From an uncultured Bacillota bacterium (GTDB lineage: Bacteria > Bacillota > Dehalobacteriia > UBA4068), in contig CAKQQU010000032.1 of assembly GCA_934271085.1 (NCBI GenBank), positions 1 through 17,368 of the forward strand: a stretch of 17,368 nucleotides of DNA, read 5' to 3'. Numbering within the stretch: the first letter of the stretch is position 1; every line of letters begins with the position of its first letter. Positions 1 through 6,144 of the stretch are shown here, one piece after another. The translations under genes and the position numbers were made by a program. Under the pieces are notes generated by a model. The model did not search any database and had not been told where the DNA came from. It saw only the letters and a program-made list of their open reading frames with translations.

Positions 1-209
1 GCCTCAACAGGCAGCTGAGCAATGGGCACTATCTCCTCATGCACAGCACCGTCGGTCAGCATCAGGCCGCGGCTGTCATTAAGGCAGCCGGTAACATAAA
101 CAGTGATGCTGTCCTGGGCCAATGCGGCAGGCCCAAAGGCCAGTAATAAAAACAGGGCCAGCAAAGCCGTTAAAGCTTTGTTCACTATATTGTGTAAAAC
201 TTTTCCCAT
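1..209 (-). CDS. exported protein, N-terminal part (cobalamin-riboswitch controlled), cut by window edge
   Basis: Reading leftward from an ATG at 209, a frame stays open to the window edge (69 codons). A good ribosome site (GGAGAGGAAG) sits just upstream. The first ~33 residues form a classic Sec signal peptide: MGKVLHNIVNK, then a leucine/alanine-rich core, then an AxA-type cleavage site (ALA|QDS). The mature start reads QDSITVYVTGCLNDSRG, a beta-strand-like segment with one early cysteine. The leader carries a cobalamin riboswitch and terminator, so this protein is probably made when B12 is scarce and may take part in corrinoid capture or in a surface function tied to B12. I do not recognise the family from this short piece; a DUF4430-like (transcobalamin C-terminal) domain is one possibility. 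The reading frame and signal peptide are secure; the function is not. Confidence 0.8.
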   Translation of the reverse strand, partial: MGKVLHNIVNKALTALLALFLLLAFGPAALAQDSITVYVTGCLNDSRGLMLTDGAVHEEIVPIAQLPVE

Positions 210-328
210 CTTCTTCCTCTCCTTTTCCGTTTTATTTTATAAAAAGCAATCACTAAAGCAATTACTTTTCAAACAAAGCTTTGCAAAAGGAAATACCGCA
301 TAAACTGACATCAGCAGTTTCCCGGACA

Positions 329-363
329 ATAAAAAACCGCACAAACAAATCGTTTTGTGCGGT
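329..363 (-). terminator. rho-independent terminator in the riboswitch leader (attenuator)
   Basis: On the minus strand, ACCGCACAAA (363-354) pairs perfectly with TTTGTGCGGT (345-336) around an 8-base loop and is followed by a run of Ts. It lies between the cobalamin aptamer and the exported-protein gene, about 120 bases before the start codon. It is therefore the likely OFF arm of the riboswitch. Confidence 0.8.
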
Positions 364-397
364 ATTCGCAAAACTGTTACCCTCTCCCGGAGGTCTT

Positions 398-540
398 AGC
401 GCAAAAAGTATCCTGACTCAGCTTCAACGCCTGCTTTCACCTTCTCAGCTTTCGCCAATGGTCGACATATGTCCGAAAGCAGGCTCAGCACCACAGTGGC
501 CGGCCCGTTGAGGATTTTGACCTCATTCCATGTTTACGCT
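398..540 (-). promoter_or_regulatory. cobalamin (B12) riboswitch aptamer
   Basis: The minus strand carries the hallmark B12-box sequences: TGGAATGAGGTCAAAATCCT, then GGCCGGCCACTGT, then GTCAGGATACT near the 3' end. The closing P1 helix can be drawn: AGCGTAAA (540-533) pairs with TTTGCGCT (405-398) with one G-U pair. Known cobalamin riboswitches bind adenosyl- or hydroxocobalamin and lower expression of downstream uptake or synthesis genes. Here a terminator follows at 363-329, so transcription attenuation is the likely mode. Confidence 0.88.
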
Positions 541-621
541 GCTATATGCTTTTATGCCTATACTAATCGAAAAAGGATATTACTCAGTTTAGCTATGCTG
601 TATAAATGCTATGCTATAAAT

Positions 622-650
622 AGTATATAATTTCTTTATTTTAATGTCAA
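622..650 (-). promoter_or_regulatory. sigma70-type promoter for the riboswitch transcript
   Basis: On the minus strand there is a perfect -35 TTGACA (650-645), a 17-base spacer and a -10 TATACT (627-622). Transcription would start near 615, about 75 bases before the aptamer. The surrounding 550-700 stretch is AT-rich and holds no gene. Confidence 0.7.
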
Positions 651-735
651 GGATGCATTAAAAAAACAGATACTTTTATAAAGTATTAGTAATTATTTAT
701 CAGGCAAAAATCTTTCTCTTAAATGATAAACATGT

Positions 736-741
736 TATACT
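736..741 (+). promoter_or_regulatory. putative -10 element for mgsA-thpR
   Basis: TATACT lies 27 bases before the mgsA start codon. At the usual 17-base spacing the -35 region reads only TTTCTC, so the promoter is weak or depends on an activator. It is the best candidate in this gap. Confidence 0.4.
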
Positions 742-768
742 GTAAAAAAAAGAAAAGGGAATAAATCC

Positions 769-1149
769 ATGACTAAAAGAATAGCGCTGATAGCTCATGA
801 TAACATGAAAGCTGATCTGACAGAATGGTGTGTAGCCAACAAAGAAAAGCTGGGCCGCCACTTCCTTTGCGGAACAGGTCATACTGCCCAAATAATAAGC
901 GAGGCTACCGGATTGCCTGTATTCGGCTATAAAAGCGGCCCTATGGGAGGCGATCAGCAAATAGGCGCCCAGATAGCAGACGGCCATATCGATATCGTAA
1001 TATTCCTTTCCGATCCCCTGACAGCCCAGCCCCATGATCCGGATGTAAAGGCGCTGCTGCGAATAGCGCAGGTATATGATATTCCTATTGCCAATACCCG
1101 CGCTACCGCGGATTATATCGTCAATTCCCGGCTGTTTGACGAGGATTGA
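769..1149 (+). CDS. mgsA: methylglyoxal synthase
   Basis: Converts dihydroxyacetone phosphate to methylglyoxal and phosphate in the cytoplasm, a bypass of lower glycolysis used when triose phosphates build up or phosphate is short. The 126-residue protein covers the whole small MGS fold. Visible signatures are ALIAHD at residues 6-11 (His10 matching E. coli His19), the phosphate-binding GTGHTAQ (35-41), SGPMGGDQQIGA (56-67) with the catalytic Asp62 (E. coli Asp71 equivalent), DPLTAQPHDPDVKALLRI (82-99) and a closing NTRATAD. An AAGGGA ribosome site precedes the ATG. thpR follows 18 bases after the stop, so the two are probably co-transcribed. No key residue is missing. Confidence 0.96.
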   Translation: MTKRIALIAHDNMKADLTEWCVANKEKLGRHFLCGTGHTAQIISEATGLPVFGYKSGPMGGDQQIGAQIADGHIDIVIFLSDPLTAQPHDPDVKALLRIAQVYDIPIANTRATADYIVNSRLFDED

Positions 1150-1167
1150 CCGGAAAGGAAGCTGCTA

Positions 1168-1695
1168 ATGCGCCTGTTCATATCAGTCAATTTTGACGAA
1201 ACAACTAAAGATAATATTCTGGCAATACAGAGCCGTCTGAAACAAATTACGCAAGGGAATTTCTGCCGCAGGGAAAACTTTCACCTCACCTTGGCATTCC
1301 TGGGAGAAATGGACAGTAATCAGCTAAAAACAGTATGCCGGGTGATGGATAATATTGGTGTAGGCGATATAAACCTGGAATTTACTGATATTGGCTGCTT
1401 CAGACGGGACGGCGGAGATATATGGTGGCTGGGGATAGCCCATAATCCCCAGCTTATAGCCTTGCAGAAAGATCTGACCACCCGCCTTACTTCCGCGGGC
1501 CTGCTGGCGGAAAACCGCCGCTTTTCACCCCATATAACCCTTTGCAGGCAGGCGAAATCCCCCCTGTCTTCTCAACAGCGCGGCAGCTTGCTTAAGGAAA
1601 AGTTTTCCTATACCGCCAGCCATATCAGTCTGATGTCGTCTCAGCGTATCGATGGCATCCTTACCTACAAAGAGCGGTACCGTATCCCCAGATAA
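1168..1695 (+). CDS. thpR: RNA 2',3'-cyclic phosphodiesterase (2H family, ThpR/LigT-like)
   Basis: A member of the 2H phosphoesterase family, which opens 2',3'-cyclic phosphate ends of RNA; the E. coli relative can also form 2'-5' linkages in vitro. The 175-residue length is typical. Both catalytic HxTx motifs are present: HLTL at residues 39-42, within NFHLTLAFLGE, and HITL at 122-125, within RFSPHITLCR. It begins MRLFISVNFDE, as is normal for the family. The gene sits 18 bases behind mgsA with a GGAAAGGAAG ribosome site, and a strong terminator follows at once, making this the last gene of a two-gene unit. There is no obvious functional link to methylglyoxal synthesis. Confidence 0.93.
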   Translation: MRLFISVNFDETTKDNILAIQSRLKQITQGNFCRRENFHLTLAFLGEMDSNQLKTVCRVMDNIGVGDINLEFTDIGCFRRDGGDIWWLGIAHNPQLIALQKDLTTRLTSAGLLAENRRFSPHITLCRQAKSPLSSQQRGSLLKEKFSYTASHISLMSSQRIDGILTYKERYRIPR

Positions 1696-1728
1696 AAAAC
1701 AGGAAGGATAAATCCTTCCTGTTTTTAT
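1694..1728 (+). terminator. rho-independent terminator after thpR
   Basis: AAAAACAGGAAGGAT and ATCCTTCCTGTTTTT form a long hairpin with a tiny loop and a T-rich tail, starting inside the thpR stop codon region. It closes the mgsA-thpR unit. Confidence 0.88.
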
Positions 1729-1881
1729 TTATCCGCTTGCTTATTATCAATAATATCCGCCAAAGATCAGGACAAAATTATTATCATTATCCAAACAAAA
1801 GCGAACAACAGTTCTTTATAATGCAGCCCTCCATGCTTGATGTAGACCTTATAAATTAATAATTTTTTCCTGAATCATACA

Positions 1882-1910
1882 TTGACACGAACAGGTGTTC
1901 GCTATATAAT
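1882..1910 (+). promoter_or_regulatory. SOS promoter: consensus sigma70 promoter with a LexA box in the spacer
   Basis: TTGACA (1882-1887) and TATAAT (1905-1910) are separated by exactly 17 bases. The palindrome CGAACAGGTGTTCG (1888-1901), a full match to the Gram-positive LexA/DinR box CGAACRNRYGTTCG, fills the spacer. A bound LexA would block RNA polymerase directly, so genes 1941-3492 should be switched on by DNA damage. The region 1730-1880 holds no gene. Confidence 0.92.
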
Positions 1911-1940
1911 AAAACCATACCACTTATTACGGAAGTACCC

Positions 1941-2210
1941 ATGAACGCCCTTAATCTGCCCATAGAAATGATATCCATATGTTATGCAGACGGCCAATTA
2001 CGTCCTCTGCGTTTCCGCTACGAAGATAATAACCACAGTCTTTTTACGGTTAAGATAGCGGAGATACTGGTAGCAAGAGAACTGAACTATGTGGGACGCC
2101 AGTTTTATCAGTATATCTGTAAAGCTTTGTCGGCAAAAAAAGAGATGCTTTTCGAGCTGCGCTACGAAGTAAAAAATCACCGGTGGACCCTTTTTCGCTT
2201 TTTAAACTGA
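1941..2210 (+). CDS. small SOS-operon protein of unknown function, upstream of a Y-family polymerase
   Basis: First gene of the LexA-controlled operon; it ends 4 bases before the start of the polymerase gene. The 89-residue product has no signal peptide or membrane segment. It reads as a compact, mostly beta-strand protein: IEMISICYADGQLRPLRFRYED, then SLFTVKIAEILVARE, and at the end ELRYEVKNHRWTLFRF. The pattern of two strand pairs around a charged loop, with the PLRFRYED stretch, resembles unnamed small proteins I associate with translesion-polymerase genes. In its position it is comparable to YolD (next to Bacillus polymerase V genes), but it does not look like YolD. A cofactor or regulator of the polymerase is an inference from context. 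The ribosome site is weak (GGAAG). Confidence 0.75.
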   Translation: MNALNLPIEMISICYADGQLRPLRFRYEDNNHSLFTVKIAEILVARELNYVGRQFYQYICKALSAKKEMLFELRYEVKNHRWTLFRFLN

Positions 2211-2214
2211 ACAT

Positions 2215-3492
2215 ATGAACGAATCCAATAAAATAATTTTTCATATAGATGTCAACAGTGCTTTTTTGTCCTGGACGGCAGCGTACCGTCTTAAGGTACT
2301 GGGCGAGGAAACCGATCTGCGAAATATACCTTCAGCTATCTGCGGCAGTACGGAAACCCGGCACGGCATCATCCTGGCTAAAAGCGGCCCTGCCAAAGCA
2401 TACGGCATCAAAACCGGCGAACCGCTTTATCTGGCCAAAAGAAAATGTCCTCAACTGGTAACAGCACCGCCGGATTATGCTCTTTATACAGAGGCATCCC
2501 GCAAATTTATAGAACTGCTCAAAGAACTGGCACCTGTAGTGGAGCAGTATTCCATTGACGAGGCCTGGGCAGATATGACCGGCACAGAAAAGCTTTACGG
2601 GCCGCCTGTACTGGCCGCCGAAAAGATCAAGGACAGGATACGTGAACAATTGGGTTTTACGGTAAATATCGGCATATCCTGTAATAAGCTGCTGGCGAAA
2701 ATGGCTTCCGAGTTTGAAAAGCCCGATAAAGTCCATACCCTTTTTCCCGATGAGATCGCAGTAAAACTTTGGCCCCTACCGGTAGGCGAGCTTTTTATGG
2801 TAGGCCGCGCCAGCTGCCGCAAACTGCAAAGCATGGGCATAGCAACCATCGGCCAACTTGCCGCCGCCGATCCACGACAACTTAAGCTCCACCTGCACAA
2901 GCAGGGAGAAATGATCTGGAACTTTGCCAATGGCCGCTGGGATCAGCAGGTCAGCGACGATGTCTCTTTAAACAAAGGGTACGGAAACTCCCTGACAACT
3001 TCCCGCAATGTATGTGATACTGATAAAGCCAAAACCATTATTCTTTCGCTGTGTGAAACTCTTGCCATGCGTATTCGCAGGGATAATCAACTCTGTTCCT
3101 GCGTAAGCCTTCATATACGCAAGGATGATTTTAGCAGCATATCTCAGCAAAAACAGCTTTCCCGGCCTACTGACGCTACTATGGAAATATATCATGCAGC
3201 CTGCCGGATCTTGGATCTTCTTTGGGATGGCCATACCCCACTGCGCCAAATAGGAGTGTATCTCAGCAAGGTAGAGCAAAACTGCGGCAGACAAATATCT
3301 CTGTTTTCCACAGATAATTATGAGCAGCTGGCCAAAACAGATAAAGCCATAGATTCCATCAGAGCCCGCTTTGGCGAAGAAGCAATTATGCGGGCCTGCT
3401 TTCTCCAGGCAGAGGTCAGCCCCATGAGCGGGGGATTGAGCAAACAACGGCGTACAGGTATAACCAAGATCACCGACCCGCCTTCCGATTAG
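2215..3492 (+). CDS. Y-family translesion DNA polymerase (DinB/UmuC type)
   Basis: Copies past damaged template bases at low fidelity. The 425-residue protein carries the expected parts in order. Palm residues are FHIDVNSAF (Asp12, metal ligand) and YSIDEAW (Asp115-Glu116, catalytic). NIGISCNKLLAKMASEFEKPDK (151-172) is followed by a thumb helix-hairpin-helix around 186-215, then a little-finger domain. A sliding-clamp binding motif QISLF at 360-364 matches QxxLF. All catalytic acids are present, so it should be active. It is the second gene of an SOS promoter unit and starts four bases after the 89-residue protein. The early motif FHIDVNSAFLSW and the short tail suggest the Firmicute UmuC-like branch rather than classical DinB, so I leave out a gene symbol. 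No clear terminator follows. Confidence 0.93.
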   Translation: MNESNKIIFHIDVNSAFLSWTAAYRLKVLGEETDLRNIPSAICGSTETRHGIILAKSGPAKAYGIKTGEPLYLAKRKCPQLVTAPPDYALYTEASRKFIELLKELAPVVEQYSIDEAWADMTGTEKLYGPPVLAAEKIKDRIREQLGFTVNIGISCNKLLAKMASEFEKPDKVHTLFPDEIAVKLWPLPVGELFMVGRASCRKLQSMGIATIGQLAAADPRQLKLHLHKQGEMIWNFANGRWDQQVSDDVSLNKGYGNSLTTSRNVCDTDKAKTIILSLCETLAMRIRRDNQLCSCVSLHIRKDDFSSISQQKQLSRPTDATMEIYHAACRILDLLWDGHTPLRQIGVYLSKVEQNCGRQISLFSTDNYEQLAKTDKAIDSIRARFGEEAIMRACFLQAEVSPMSGGLSKQRRTGITKITDPPSD

Positions 3493-3609
3493 TTAAAACG
3501 GTGACGCCGCTATCATTAAAAACAAAAAATAACCGCCGCTCCTTTTAGCTGTTTATGGTATACTTTAAATATATTGGAAATCTATCCTAAAACAACAGGA
3601 GAAAACACC

Positions 3610-4122
3610 ATGGACGCTATAGTTTATACCTCTAATACCGGCTTTACCGCCCATTATGCCCAGCTTTTGGGAGAACGGGCCCAGCTCCCCATTTATTCTT
3701 TGGAAGAAGCAAGGTCTCATCTGGAAAAGGGTGCGGATATAATATATCTGGGTTGGCTGATGGCCGGACAGATCAAAGGATATACCCAGGCAGCGCATCT
3801 GTATCAGGTAAATGCTGTATGCGCTGTGGGAATGGGCAGATCTCATAACACCAAAATACAGCAGGAGCTGCAGGAGCGTTATCATCTCAACTCCACACCC
3901 ATATTCGTGCTCCAGGGCGGGTTTAATATGGATAAACTGTCAGGTATACACAAATTCATGATGACCACCATGAAGAATACCGTTGGGAAAAAACTGGAAC
4001 AAAAATCCGACAAAACTCCGGAAGAGGCAGAGATGGCCCAACTCTTTATGCATGGGGGCGATCTGGTAAAAAGCGAGAATCTCGATCCCGTATTGGCATG
4101 GCTGGAGGAAAACGGCAAGTGA
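3610..4122 (+). CDS. flavodoxin-like domain protein
   Basis: The start at 3610 is chosen because AGGAG lies nine bases upstream; an in-frame earlier start has no ribosome site. The 170-residue product opens with MDAIVYTSNTGFTAHYAQLL, a flavodoxin-type phosphate loop (S/T-x-T-G-x-T) that would hold FMN phosphate. YLGWLMAGQIKGY and VFVLQGGFNMDKLSG-like strand-turn segments follow, as in flavodoxin_5-like proteins. A helical tail rich in Glu and Lys ends in LAWLEENGK. It is probably a cytoplasmic redox protein whose partner is unknown. The next gene, sfsA, overlaps its stop codon, so the two are translationally coupled. A -10 TATACT sits at 3559-3564. I am confident of the fold but not of the reaction. 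Confidence 0.8.
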   Translation: MDAIVYTSNTGFTAHYAQLLGERAQLPIYSLEEARSHLEKGADIIYLGWLMAGQIKGYTQAAHLYQVNAVCAVGMGRSHNTKIQQELQERYHLNSTPIFVLQGGFNMDKLSGIHKFMMTTMKNTVGKKLEQKSDKTPEEAEMAQLFMHGGDLVKSENLDPVLAWLEENGK

Positions 4123-4799
4123 TATATCAAAACATTCTGCCTGCCAAATTCATTTCCCGTCCCAACCGTTTTATCGCCCATATCCTCCTTGAGGGGAAGG
4201 AGCAAATATGCCATGTTAAAAATACCGGACGCTGCAAAGAATTGCTGATACCCGGCTGTAATATCTTTGTACAAAAAAGCAACTCGCCAAAGCGCAAAAC
4301 TGAATACGACCTGATATCAGTGGAAAAAGGCGGAAGGCTTATCAACATGGATTCTGCTGCACCCAACCAGGTATTCGCAGAATACGCCGCTTCGGGCGGG
4401 TTGGGATTCCGGCCGGATATTCTGTTAAGGGAACGGCAATTTGCAGATTCGCGTTTTGATTTTTATCTTGAGCATAAGGGGAAAAAATTTTTTGCCGAGA
4501 TCAAAGGAGTGACCCTGGAAGACAACGGGATAGTCCGGTTTCCGGATGCCCCGACTACCAGAGGCCTAAAACATCTCAAAGGCCTGATAAACTGCGTTCA
4601 ACAGGGATATGGCGCCTATGCGGTATTCATTATACAAATGAAAAATGTAAAATACTTTGAGGCAAACCGCGAAACACATCCCGAATTTGCCGAAGCCCTT
4701 AAAGACGCTGCCGCCTCCGGTGTACAGCTTTTGGCAATAGATTGTAGAATAACATCCGCCAGTATTCAGGCGGCCGATACTGTGGAGATAAGGCTATAA
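4119..4799 (+). CDS. sfsA: SfsA family protein (sugar fermentation stimulation protein)
   Basis: The GTG start at 4119 overlaps the preceding stop (GTGA) and has GGAGG at the right distance, giving 226 residues, the usual SfsA length. Family signatures are the N-terminal SRPNRFIAHILLEGKEQICHVKNTGRCKELLIPG, then LEHKGKKFFAEIKGVTLEDNGIVRFPDAPTTRG, which holds the nuclease-fold acidic residues and EIKG motif, and the late VFIIQMKNVKYFEANRETHPEFAEAL. SfsA was first described in E. coli as a factor affecting maltose metabolism and DNA binding. Its fold resembles PD-(D/E)xK nucleases and its true role is still unsettled. It sits between a flavodoxin-like gene and a GIY-YIG gene, two bases from the latter. 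Confidence 0.93.
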   Translation: MIYQNILPAKFISRPNRFIAHILLEGKEQICHVKNTGRCKELLIPGCNIFVQKSNSPKRKTEYDLISVEKGGRLINMDSAAPNQVFAEYAASGGLGFRPDILLRERQFADSRFDFYLEHKGKKFFAEIKGVTLEDNGIVRFPDAPTTRGLKHLKGLINCVQQGYGAYAVFIIQMKNVKYFEANRETHPEFAEALKDAAASGVQLLAIDCRITSASIQAADTVEIRL

Positions 4800-4801
4800 A
4801 T

Positions 4802-5050
4802 ATGGACGACTGGTATGTTTATATTTTAAGCTGCGCGGATGGCACTCTTTATACCGGCAGCGCCAAAAATGCGGAAAAAAGGCTGGCTACCCACAACAGC
4901 GGCAAAGGCGCCAAATATACGCGCAACAGGCTTCCTGTTACCATGGTCTACTGCGAAAATGTTGCCGGTAAAAGCAATGCCCTGCAAAGAGAAGCAGCTA
5001 TAAAAAAAATGAGCCGCAAGGAGAAGCTGGCTCTTATAAAAAGCAGATAA
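4802..5050 (+). CDS. GIY-YIG domain protein (YhbQ/UPF0213-like)
   Basis: An 82-residue single-domain GIY-YIG protein. The motif reads VYIL (6-9) and LYTG (16-19), with the conserved catalytic-type Arg27 (EKRLATHNSG) and Glu64 (LQREAAIKK). YTRNRLPVTMVYCE is typical of the YhbQ group, in which some members act as structure-dependent or broad nucleases. It starts two bases after the sfsA stop and ends the coupled trio that begins with the flavodoxin-like gene. The usual YTGIT turn is YTGSA here, a common variation. A role in DNA repair or RNA cleavage is plausible but not shown by the sequence. Confidence 0.9.
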   Translation: MDDWYVYILSCADGTLYTGSAKNAEKRLATHNSGKGAKYTRNRLPVTMVYCENVAGKSNALQREAAIKKMSRKEKLALIKSR

Positions 5051-5143
5051 AATTGCAAAAGCAACAAAAGGTAAATATCCGGCATCGGCCTGCTGGCTCT
5101 GGGGCAGATAAAGTATATAATGAAATCTGCGGAGGTGAAGAAA

Positions 5144-5356
5144 ATGGTAAAAGAAGAGAAATGGCTGACGCTGGTAACGGATGGGCTGGGGTGCGAAGCA
5201 GTTCTGGAACACAACTACGCTCTAATGCAAGTGGAACTAGGGAAAGCGAGATGCCATTTGTTGTTGGACGCAGGGTTCCCCAAGGATATGGCAGAAGCAT
5301 ATCTGGTAAAGATAGTTCAGGAAAACTACTCCCTCCCGAAACGCAAGGACGATTAA
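5144..5356 (+). CDS. small hypothetical protein, 70 residues
   Basis: I start this at 5144 because GGAGGTGAAGAAA immediately precedes that ATG and a TATAAT box lies at 5116-5121. The product, MVKEEKWLTLVTDGLGCEAV and onward to SLPKRKDD, is a charged, mostly helical protein with no membrane segment and two cysteines. Codons show normal coding character (many G-first, sensible third positions), unlike the competing frame over the same bases, which reads as a Gly/Ser/Arg-rich shadow. The family is not recognised. It opens a run of short ORFs in alternating frames that ends at a 17-bp repeat array, so the region could be a degraded or fast-evolving accessory operon. Confidence 0.65.
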   Translation: MVKEEKWLTLVTDGLGCEAVLEHNYALMQVELGKARCHLLLDAGFPKDMAEAYLVKIVQENYSLPKRKDD

Positions 5357-5826
5357 AGAACACAGACATTACCGATGAAAACGGCAATGTGCTGGAACTG
5401 TTATGCCGGATGGTCACGAAAAGCCAAAACAGCTATAATATAGATAATGGAGAGATGAATAATGGAGAACAAACAGCAAACTATGACCGCCTGGGAATGG
5501 GCGCAAACCAACCCGCAGGAAGTTATAGAGGAATATATGAAAGACAGCCCGGTATGCAGGCGGTTGATCCCGGAATGGCGGGCAGAGGGGCAAACGGATC
5601 GGGAAATAGCGGAGTTTCTGGTCAGTTTCGCTTAACGGTTTCTCCTTCGGTAGACGAAGCGCTTACCCGCAAAAAAGTTCCGGTTATAGGGCTGAAGGAT
5701 TACAGCAATAACTATAATTCCTTTGCGGCGGGGCTGCAAAGAAATATAGAGGAAAATCCCTTTGGCGCCTTTGTCAGCCCCCATAAAGCCAGCGAACTGG
5801 CAGCGGATGGCGCCAACAGGGCGTAA
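5357..5826 (+). other. stop-free second frame around the small ORFs (possible gene pieces)
   Basis: A second forward frame has no stop from 5053 to 5826. Two parts of it read like real protein: about 5360-5490 (TDITDENGNVLELLCRMVTK...) and 5636-5826 (VDEALTRKKVPVIGLKDY... up to ELAADGANRA). The middle part is Gly-rich shadow of the ORF at 5462. Either these are parts of separate small overlapping genes, or a longer gene has suffered single-base frameshifts. Start codons for these parts cannot be placed with confidence. Confidence 0.3.
5462..5635 (+). CDS. small hypothetical protein, 57 residues
   Basis: ATG at 5462 follows GGAGAG by eight bases. The product, MENKQQTMTAWEWAQTNPQE and onward to TDREIAEFLVSFA, is acidic and helical with four tryptophans or tyrosines and no signal or membrane segment. 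Codon pattern supports this frame between 5490 and 5630 better than the longer frame across it. It shares a frame with the 70-residue gene at 5144 but is separated from it by about 105 bases. No family is recognised. It may be a gene of its own or a piece of one longer gene broken by frameshifts together with the frame-1 segments on each side. Confidence 0.5.
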   Translation: MENKQQTMTAWEWAQTNPQEVIEEYMKDSPVCRRLIPEWRAEGQTDREIAEFLVSFA

Positions 5827-5853
5827 AAACATGCCCATCACCGGACGAGTCTG

Positions 5854-6074
5854 CATAACAACTTATTCTGCACAACAACTTATCCTGCACAACAACTTAT
5901 CCTGCGCAACAACTTATCCCGCACAACAACTTATCCCGCACAACAACTTATCCCGCACAACAACTTATCCTGCACAACAACTTATCCCGCACAACAACTT
6001 ATCCTGCACAACAACTTATCCTGCGCAACAACTTATCCCGCACAACAACTTATCCTGCACAACAACTTATCCCG
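5854..6074 (+). repeat. tandem array: 13 contiguous copies of a 17-bp unit
   Basis: The unit is CACAACAACTTATCCTG with three variable sites; the first copy is the most divergent (CATAACAACTTATTCTG). Copies abut with no spacers over 221 bases. Most variation is C/T in the CCTG/CCCG end, plus CGC for CAC at the start of copies 4 and 11. Copies 2-4 and 9-11 are identical blocks, so the array grew partly by copying multi-unit segments. Because 17 is not a multiple of 3, a protein read across it cycles through frames, so the array is unlikely to code. Confidence 0.97.
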
Positions 6075-6114
6075 CGCCATACGGAAGATAAAAATAACCG
6101 AATAAAAATCACCC

Positions 6115-6142
6115 ATGAAAAAAGCCCCGATAACGGGGCTTT
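6115..6142 (-). terminator. rho-independent terminator at the end of the citrate-branch operon
   Basis: AAAGCCCCG (6121-6129) and CGGGGCTTT (6134-6142) flank an ATAA loop. Read on the minus strand it begins just after the regulator's stop codon and ends in six Ts. The A-rich left side also lets it act on the plus strand. Confidence 0.92.
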
Positions 6143-6144
6143 AA

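Noticed and set aside
5053..5826. One 257-residue protein in frame 1
   Set aside because: Across 5144-5356 and 5462-5635 it is a Gly/Ser/Arg-rich shadow of better ORFs in frame 2 that have ribosome sites; only its other parts are kept as a possible feature.
5854..6074. CRISPR array
   Set aside because: The 17-bp units touch each other with no spacers and are too short; it is a simple tandem repeat.
5854..6074. Cluster of DnaA boxes (replication origin iterons)
   Set aside because: Units contain TTATCC but then TGC or CGC instead of ACA, so three of nine consensus positions fail in every copy, and no replication genes are nearby.
5762..6091. 109-residue ORF with repeats (SAQQLILHNNLSCATTYP...)
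   Set aside because: It is only the 17-bp repeat read through three frames in turn; no ribosome site and no plausible fold.
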